Source: Lentihominibacter faecis
GTDB lineage: Bacteria; Bacillota; Clostridia; Peptostreptococcales; Anaerovoracaceae
Direction of reading: 5' to 3'
Assembly (NCBI RefSeq): GCF_014306095.1
Contig: NZ_JACRWC010000032.1
Location: 1 to 20,656 of the forward strand
DNA length: 20,656 nt
Part shown: piece after piece, positions 16,084 to 20,656 of the stretch
Layout of the letters: each line of letters opens with the position of its first letter
Numbering within the stretch: position 1 is the first letter of the stretch
Position numbers and translations under genes: made by a program
The notes under the pieces: model-generated
Database searches by the model: none
What the model saw: the letters and a program-made list of their open reading frames with translations, nothing else
Told to the model about the DNA's origin: nothing

Positions 16084-16938
16084 ATGCTACTGGCATTTGA
16101 TGTTGGAAACACAAACATCGTTCTGGGATTGTTCCAGGACGGCAGAATGATCACCAACTGGAGACTTGAAACGGACAACAATAAAAGTGCGGATGAATAC
16201 GGTATGATCATCAACCAGCTTTTCAAGTATGAAGATCTGGACATCAATGAAGTGAAAGATGTGATCATATCCACAGTCGTTCCCTCTGTGCTGTATACGC
16301 TGCAGCATCTGTCGGTAAAGTACTTCCACAGAAAAGCGATCGTGATCGGAGCAGGAATCAAAACAGGACTGGTCGTAAAATACGACAACCCGAAACAGGT
16401 AGGAGCAGACAGGATCGTTAACGCGGTAGCGGCACACGCCAAGTACGGCGGCCCGCTGATCATCATTGATTTTGGTACTGCGACCACATTCTGTGCCGTT
16501 TCTGAAAAGGCAGAATACCTGGGAGGAACCATTGCGCCGGGATTAAAGATTTCCTCGGACGCATTATTTGAAAAAACAGCCAAGCTCCCTAAAGTAGAAC
16601 TAGAAGAGCCTGGCCATGTGATCTGCCGCAATACCATAAACAGTATCCAGGGGGGCCTGGTATACGGACACATGGGAATGGTGGATTACATCGTGAAGAA
16701 GATGAAAGCAGAGCTGCAGGAATACAGCGCAGACGCCAGCCAGGAAGTGAAAGTGATCGCGACAGGAGGTCTGGCAACACTGATTGACGGCGGGATCGAC
16801 TGCATCGATTACGTGGACAAGATGCTGACGCTGGAAGGTCTGGAGATCATATACAGAAAGAATAAAAAAATCAGAAAGAAGAGCCCGGGACCGGTGCGGG
16901 AAGGAAGAGACTGCAACTATGCCGAAGACAGCTTTTAA
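16084..16938 (+). CDS. coaX: Type III pantothenate kinase
   Basis: CoaX phosphorylates pantothenate in the first step of CoA synthesis. The ASKHA-fold motifs are visible: FDVGNTN with Asp6 (phosphate loop), NPKQVGADRIVNAVAA with GADR at 107-110, and IDFGTATTF with Asp129. The protein has 284 residues, about 25 more than usual. The family core ends near LEGLEIIYRKNK, and a basic, probably disordered tail follows. That tail is encoded over the ribosome binding site and first codons of dusB. AAAGGAGA a few bases before the ATG is the ribosome binding site. In Bacillota coaX is often found beside birA, dusB or ftsH, so this context is ordinary. Confidence 0.95.
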   Translation: MLLAFDVGNTNIVLGLFQDGRMITNWRLETDNNKSADEYGMIINQLFKYEDLDINEVKDVIISTVVPSVLYTLQHLSVKYFHRKAIVIGAGIKTGLVVKYDNPKQVGADRIVNAVAAHAKYGGPLIIIDFGTATTFCAVSEKAEYLGGTIAPGLKISSDALFEKTAKLPKVELEEPGHVICRNTINSIQGGLVYGHMGMVDYIVKKMKAELQEYSADASQEVKVIATGGLATLIDGGIDCIDYVDKMLTLEGLEIIYRKNKKIRKKSPGPVREGRDCNYAEDSF

Positions 16939-17890
16939 GATAGGAGATATCGCTCTTAAAACGCCCTTTGTGCTGGCCCCGCTTGCGGGAATCACGGATA
17001 CATCGATGAGAAGCCTTTGCTGGAAACAGGGGGCTTCTTTTGTATACACGGAAATGGTCAGCGGTAAGGGACTGTGGTACGGAGATAAAAAGACAAATCA
17101 GTTATTAAAAATAGGCGATCCGGAAGAAATGACAGGCTTCCAGCTTTTTGGGAGCGATCCGGAAGTCATGGCCTTTGCAGCAAAAGAACTGCGAGACCGC
17201 AGCAATGCCTTGCTGGATCTTAACGTGGGCTGCCCGGTGCCTAAAGTAGTTAAAAACGGAGAAGGCTCGGCACTTCTGAAAAAACTGGACGTTCTGCAGG
17301 AAGTAGTAGCCGCTATGGTGAAGTATGCCGGAAAACCGGTGACAGCTAAGATCCGTATGGGATTCGCGCGAAATGAAAATACGGCAGTAGAGACTGCGAA
17401 GGCGCTGGAGGATGCAGGGGCATCGGCAGTAGCTGTCCATGGAAGAACGAGGGAGCAATATTACGAAGGCAGTGCCGACTGGAAAGTGATCGCGGACGTG
17501 AAGCACGCAGTAGGGATCCCTGTCATCGGAAACGGCGATGTGATGAGTGGAGAAGACGCGGTGCGTATGCTGGATGAAACCGGGTGTGATGGGGTCATGA
17601 TCGCCCGCGGAGCTCTGGGGAATCCATGGATATTTCGAGAGGCAGAAGCTCTCTGGAATGGAGATATGAAACCGGTTACACCCTCCGATAATGAAAAAAT
17701 TAACATGCTTTTGGATCATTTTGCATTGATCTGTGCCGATAAGGGGGACAATGTTGCGGTCAGAGAGATCCGAAAACACATCGGCTGGTACGTGAAGGGA
17801 ATGCGAGGGGCTTCCTATGTAAAGCGTACGGCAAACAAGATAACACAAGCCTCGGAGCTGATAGAGCTGCTGCGGGGATTGTTAAAATAA
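16919..17890 (+). CDS. dusB: tRNA-dihydrouridine synthase
   Basis: DusB is an FMN enzyme that reduces uridines in the tRNA D-loop. The 323-residue protein shows the TIM-barrel start APLAGITDTSMR, then the catalytic loop LNVGCPVPKVVKNGEGSALL with Cys105. It continues with KIRMGF, VHGRTREQYYEGSADW, IGNGDVMSGEDA and MIARGALGNPWIF, the FMN-phosphate region, and ends in the short helical domain. It overlaps the coaX 3' end by 20 bases in a different frame, with GGAAGGAAGAG as ribosome binding site, so the two are translated from one mRNA. The frame ends at TAA 17888-17890 with no clear terminator after it. Confidence 0.95.
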   Translation: MPKTAFKIGDIALKTPFVLAPLAGITDTSMRSLCWKQGASFVYTEMVSGKGLWYGDKKTNQLLKIGDPEEMTGFQLFGSDPEVMAFAAKELRDRSNALLDLNVGCPVPKVVKNGEGSALLKKLDVLQEVVAAMVKYAGKPVTAKIRMGFARNENTAVETAKALEDAGASAVAVHGRTREQYYEGSADWKVIADVKHAVGIPVIGNGDVMSGEDAVRMLDETGCDGVMIARGALGNPWIFREAEALWNGDMKPVTPSDNEKINMLLDHFALICADKGDNVAVREIRKHIGWYVKGMRGASYVKRTANKITQASELIELLRGLLK

Positions 17891-17946
17891 AAACGCAGAA
17901 AGTGAAAAAACCCGCCCCAACCCTCTTTCCAAATGTACGATTTTGT

Positions 17947-17960
17947 TGTAAAATGTTACA
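17947..17960. promoter_or_regulatory. Dyad TGTAA-N4-TTACA at a possible promoter
   Basis: TGTAA (17947-17951) and TTACA (17956-17960) form an inverted repeat with a four-base gap. It overlaps a -10-like TAAAAT at 17949-17954. No convincing -35 is visible. The site is about 57 bases before the flavoprotein gene of the hydrogenase operon. The shape recalls redox-regulator sites such as Rex (TTGTTAA-N4-TTAACAA) but is shorter and imperfect. A chance dyad in an A+T-rich leader cannot be excluded. Confidence 0.35.
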
Positions 17961-18016
17961 TACCACGTAAATTTCAGAATTTACTAAACATGATTGGATG
18001 AGAGGTAGGTGACATC

Positions 18017-19870
18017 ATGAGCAGACTGGATTTTAAGACGAAAGACAGGGCTCAAGTAGTTGTAGAGGGGTTGTATCAGGATCTTGAGAGACGTATCATA
18101 GCCAGCCCGCCGGGACAGTGTCCGGTCGATATGGCAGAATCGTTTTTGAAGCTGTGCCACGCACAATCATGCGGCAAATGTGTGCCGTGCAGAGTGGGCA
18201 TCGGACAGCTTTTGAAGATTTTAGATGATATTTTAGACTTGAACAAAGAGAAGAGTATGGAGCAGCTGGAACTGCTTCGCCGTACTGCCGTGGTCATTAA
18301 AGAATCGGCAGACTGTGCTATTGGTACAGAGGCGGCCAGCATGGTGCTGCGGGGACTGGATGGATTCCGCGAGGATTACGAGGAACACATCCGTCACAAT
18401 CGCTGTGCGACCAGTATCCAGGAAGGCAAGCAGCCGGTACCGTGCGTGGCACTTTGCTCTGCCGGCGTAGACGTGCCTGGATACACAGCTCTGGTAATGG
18501 CAGGCAGATACGACGATGCTGTAAGACTGATCAGAAAGGACAATCCGTTCCCGACAGTCTGTGCACATATCTGCGAACATCCTTGCGAGGCAAGGTGCAG
18601 AAGACAGCTGATCGATACAGCTGTAAACATCAGGGGAATCAAGCGCTATGCTGTAGATCACTGCAGTGAAACAGTGCCTGTTCCTGCTGCTATGGATGAT
18701 ACAGGCAAGAAAGTTGCCATCATCGGAGGCGGTCCGGGAGGACTTTCCGCAGCATATTTCCTGGCTATTATGGGACATAAACCGACGATCTTCGAGAAGA
18801 GAAGCAAGCTGGGCGGCATGCTTCGCTATGGAATTCCGAACTACAGACTGCCGAGAGAACGTCTGCAGTGGGATATCGATGCGATCCTGTCTACCGGTAT
18901 CGAGGTGAAGACGGATTACGATGTCAACGATGAAGCCAACATCAAGATGATCGCAGAAGAGTTTGACGCGGCTTACATATCCATCGGCGCTCATACACAC
19001 AAGACGATAGGTGTTGAAGGAGAATACAGCAAGGGCGTGATCCCTGCCGTAGAGATCCTGCGAGGCATCGGCGACGATTCTATGCCGGACTTCAACAACA
19101 AGGCCGTTGTCGTTATTGGCGGAGGAAACGTAGCTATGGACGTAGCCAGAACGGCGAAGCGTCTTGGCGCATCGGAAGTAAAGATCGTCTACAGAAGAAG
19201 AAAGCAGGATATGACTGCACTGCCGGAGGAAATCGACGGCGCAGTAGCAGAAGGCTGCACGCTGGTAGAGCTGAAGGCTCCTGCTAAAATCGAGAGCAAC
19301 AGTACGGGCAGCGTTCGTGCACTGTGGGTTCAGCCGCAGATCGCAGGGGAAGCTGACAGATCAGGTCGTCCAAGACCGACGCCGGCAAGCGCACCGGAAG
19401 AACGTATCCCGTGTCATATCATCATTTCTGCCATCGGGCAGAGCATCGAGTCACAGGGATTCGAGAAATATGGTATCCCTGTCGTAAGAGGAAGCATCGT
19501 TGCAGAGTCCTCCAGTGCAGTATCCAACGTAGAAGGATTCTTTGCAGGAGGAGACTGTGTAACTGGTCCGTCCACCGTAATCAATGCTATCGCTGCGGGT
19601 AAAGTTGCAGCAGCTAACATCGATGAACATCTGGGCTATCACCACGAGATCTCAGAAGATATCGAGATCCCTTATCCGAAGCTCATGGACAAGAAGCCGT
19701 GCGGAAGAGCGGAGCTGAAGCTGCGTTACGCCAAGGAGCGCGGAAACGACTTCATGGAGATCGAGTATGGCATGTCTCATGAAGAAGCTTTGCAGGAAGC
19801 AAGCCGCTGCCTGCGCTGTGACTTTAACGGATTTGGAGCATTCAGAGGAGGGAGGACTCATAAATGGTAA
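18017..19870 (+). CDS. NuoF-like/GltD-like iron-sulfur FAD NAD(P)H oxidoreductase linked to hydrogenase
   Basis: The 617-residue fusion probably passes electrons between NAD(P)H and the adjacent hydrogenase. Residues 51-100 carry Cys52, 55, 58 and Cys100, the spacing of the NADH_4Fe-4S cluster found at the end of NuoF, without NuoF's FMN-binding part. A GltD/NfnB-type section follows: an iron-sulfur domain (Cys143, 147, 182, 186, 190, 194), an FAD site IGGGPGGLSAAYF (from about 226), a nucleotide site VVVIGGGNVAMDVARTAKRLG (from about 374) with VYRRR after it, and the second FAD motif GFFAGGDCVTGPSTVINAI (about 527-546). A final CLRC pair is at 598-601. It is longer than plain GltD (about 480-490). 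The start has an AGGT-type ribosome binding site. It overlaps the hydrogenase gene by seven bases. A role in glutamate synthesis is unlikely because no large subunit is adjacent. Confidence 0.85.
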   Translation: MSRLDFKTKDRAQVVVEGLYQDLERRIIASPPGQCPVDMAESFLKLCHAQSCGKCVPCRVGIGQLLKILDDILDLNKEKSMEQLELLRRTAVVIKESADCAIGTEAASMVLRGLDGFREDYEEHIRHNRCATSIQEGKQPVPCVALCSAGVDVPGYTALVMAGRYDDAVRLIRKDNPFPTVCAHICEHPCEARCRRQLIDTAVNIRGIKRYAVDHCSETVPVPAAMDDTGKKVAIIGGGPGGLSAAYFLAIMGHKPTIFEKRSKLGGMLRYGIPNYRLPRERLQWDIDAILSTGIEVKTDYDVNDEANIKMIAEEFDAAYISIGAHTHKTIGVEGEYSKGVIPAVEILRGIGDDSMPDFNNKAVVVIGGGNVAMDVARTAKRLGASEVKIVYRRRKQDMTALPEEIDGAVAEGCTLVELKAPAKIESNSTGSVRALWVQPQIAGEADRSGRPRPTPASAPEERIPCHIIISAIGQSIESQGFEKYGIPVVRGSIVAESSSAVSNVEGFFAGGDCVTGPSTVINAIAAGKVAAANIDEHLGYHHEISEDIEIPYPKLMDKKPCGRAELKLRYAKERGNDFMEIEYGMSHEEALQEASRCLRCDFNGFGAFRGGRTHKW

Positions 19871-20656
19871 ATCTTACAATAAACGGTCAGAAAATTTCAG
19901 TAAGTGAAGGTACGACCATTTTAGAAGCAGCCCTGAAGGTTGGGATCGATATTCCGCACCTGTGTTATCTGAAGGACATCAATGAGATCGGAGCCTGCAG
20001 AGTCTGCGTAGTAGAAAACGCAGGTATGGAGACGCTCGTAACGGCGTGTAATACCCCGGTCGAAGAAGGGATGGAGCTTTATACCAACAGTCCGAAAGCC
20101 AGAGAGGCGAGACGGATCAACGTAAGCCTGATCCTTTCGGACCACGATGCGAAATGTGCGACCTGCGTACGAAGCGGTAACTGTAATTTGCAGAAGATCG
20201 CCAACGACCTGGGTATTTTAGAGGTGCCTTACACCAATATAGCGGAAAAACAGAAATGGGACAAAAAGCAGCCGCTGATCCGGGACGCATCCAAGTGTAT
20301 CAAATGCATGCGCTGTATCCAGATCTGTGACCACATTCAGGGGCTTAACGTATGGGGCCTGACAGGAACAGGCTACCGGACAACGATCGGTATCAGCAAG
20401 AACGTTCCGATCCGTGAGACCAACTGTTCCTTCTGCGGACAGTGCATCACCCACTGCCCTGTGGGAGCGCTGCGTGAAAGAGATGATACGATGCAGCTTC
20501 TGGATGCTCTTGCAGATCCGGAAAAGATCACTATGGTTCAGATCGCACCGGCTGTGCGTACTGCCTGGGGTGAAAGCGTCGGACTTTACAGAGAGGAAAG
20601 CACGCTGGGCAAGCTGGTGGCTGCATTGAAGCAGATCGGCTTCGATCTGTCTCTTA
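19864..20656 (+). CDS. [FeFe]-hydrogenase large subunit, N-terminal part (truncated by the window)
   Basis: The frame is open from ATG 19864 to the window end, 264 codons. Accessory clusters appear in the order known for modular [FeFe]-hydrogenases. A 2Fe-2S domain has Cys34, 45, 48 and 62. A His-ligated 4Fe-4S has His94, Cys98, Cys101 and Cys107. Two ferredoxin-type clusters have Cys145/148/151/155 and Cys188/191/194/198. MVQIAPAVR (about 222-230) is the start of the catalytic H-cluster domain. The H-cluster cysteines lie beyond the edge, so catalytic competence cannot be checked here. GGAGG at 19851-19855 is eight bases upstream, and the start overlaps the previous gene. NADH dehydrogenase subunit G and NAD-dependent formate dehydrogenase share the N-terminal clusters, but the APAVR segment favours hydrogenase. 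Confidence 0.9.
   Translation, partial: MVNLTINGQKISVSEGTTILEAALKVGIDIPHLCYLKDINEIGACRVCVVENAGMETLVTACNTPVEEGMELYTNSPKAREARRINVSLILSDHDAKCATCVRSGNCNLQKIANDLGILEVPYTNIAEKQKWDKKQPLIRDASKCIKCMRCIQICDHIQGLNVWGLTGTGYRTTIGISKNVPIRETNCSFCGQCITHCPVGALRERDDTMQLLDALADPEKITMVQIAPAVRTAWGESVGLYREESTLGKLVAALKQIGFDLSL

Noticed and set aside
18017..19870. Glutamate synthase small subunit (gltD).
   Set aside because: The core is GltD-like, but the N-terminal NuoF-type cluster, the absence of gltB and the overlap with a hydrogenase gene argue for a hydrogenase-linked oxidoreductase.

Overview
The window looks like chromosomal DNA from a strictly anaerobic, fermentative member of the Bacillota, class Clostridia. 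The evidence is an [FeFe]-hydrogenase, a biotin-dependent decarboxylase of the Na+-pump type, a SpoIIE sporulation phosphatase in the Bacillus-like spoIIE-tilS-ftsH order, a PucR-type regulator, strong GGAGG ribosome binding sites and occasional TTG starts. GC content looks close to 50 percent. A group such as Anaerovoracaceae (former Family XIII) is possible, but that is a guess. Every gene recognised is on the + strand, and I see no integrase, transposase, phage gene, tRNA or rRNA.

Layout. Positions 1-228 hold the probable tail of an upstream gene, a terminator-like hairpin and a promoter. Positions 229-1765 encode a cytidylate-kinase-like P-loop protein and an EFR1-type flavodoxin/ferredoxin fusion. 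Positions 1766-2156 are a long gene-free stretch. It carries a striking array of eight copies of the 11-mer TACAACATGAA in strictly alternating orientation, which makes four hairpin units, followed by the metG promoter. Positions 2157-4980 are metG-tatD, positions 5111-8023 are spoIIE-tilS, and positions 8232-12039 are ftsH followed by a PucR-family regulator. glyA (12100-13359) closes that block with a strong hairpin. Positions 13597-15974 form a decarboxylase operon: carboxyltransferase, OadG-type anchor and biotin carrier, with no membrane pump beta subunit. A terminator separates it from coaX-dusB (16084-17890). The last part (18017 to the end) encodes a NuoF-like/GltD-like flavoprotein whose 3' end overlaps an [FeFe]-hydrogenase gene cut by the window edge.

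How the genes work together. Most of the window is housekeeping: translation (metG, dusB, tilS), one-carbon metabolism (glyA), CoA synthesis (coaX), membrane proteolysis (ftsH) and sporulation (spoIIE). Two energy modules stand out. One is acyl-CoA decarboxylation through a biotin carrier. The other is a hydrogenase that is probably coupled to an FAD-containing NAD(P)H oxidoreductase, resembling the glutamate-synthase-linked (HydDB Group A2) arrangement. The least explained part of the window is the repeat array before metG.

All starts were judged by eye from ribosome binding sites. For spoIIE, tilS, glyA and the biotin carrier I chose a start inside the longest open frame, for the reasons given in each entry.
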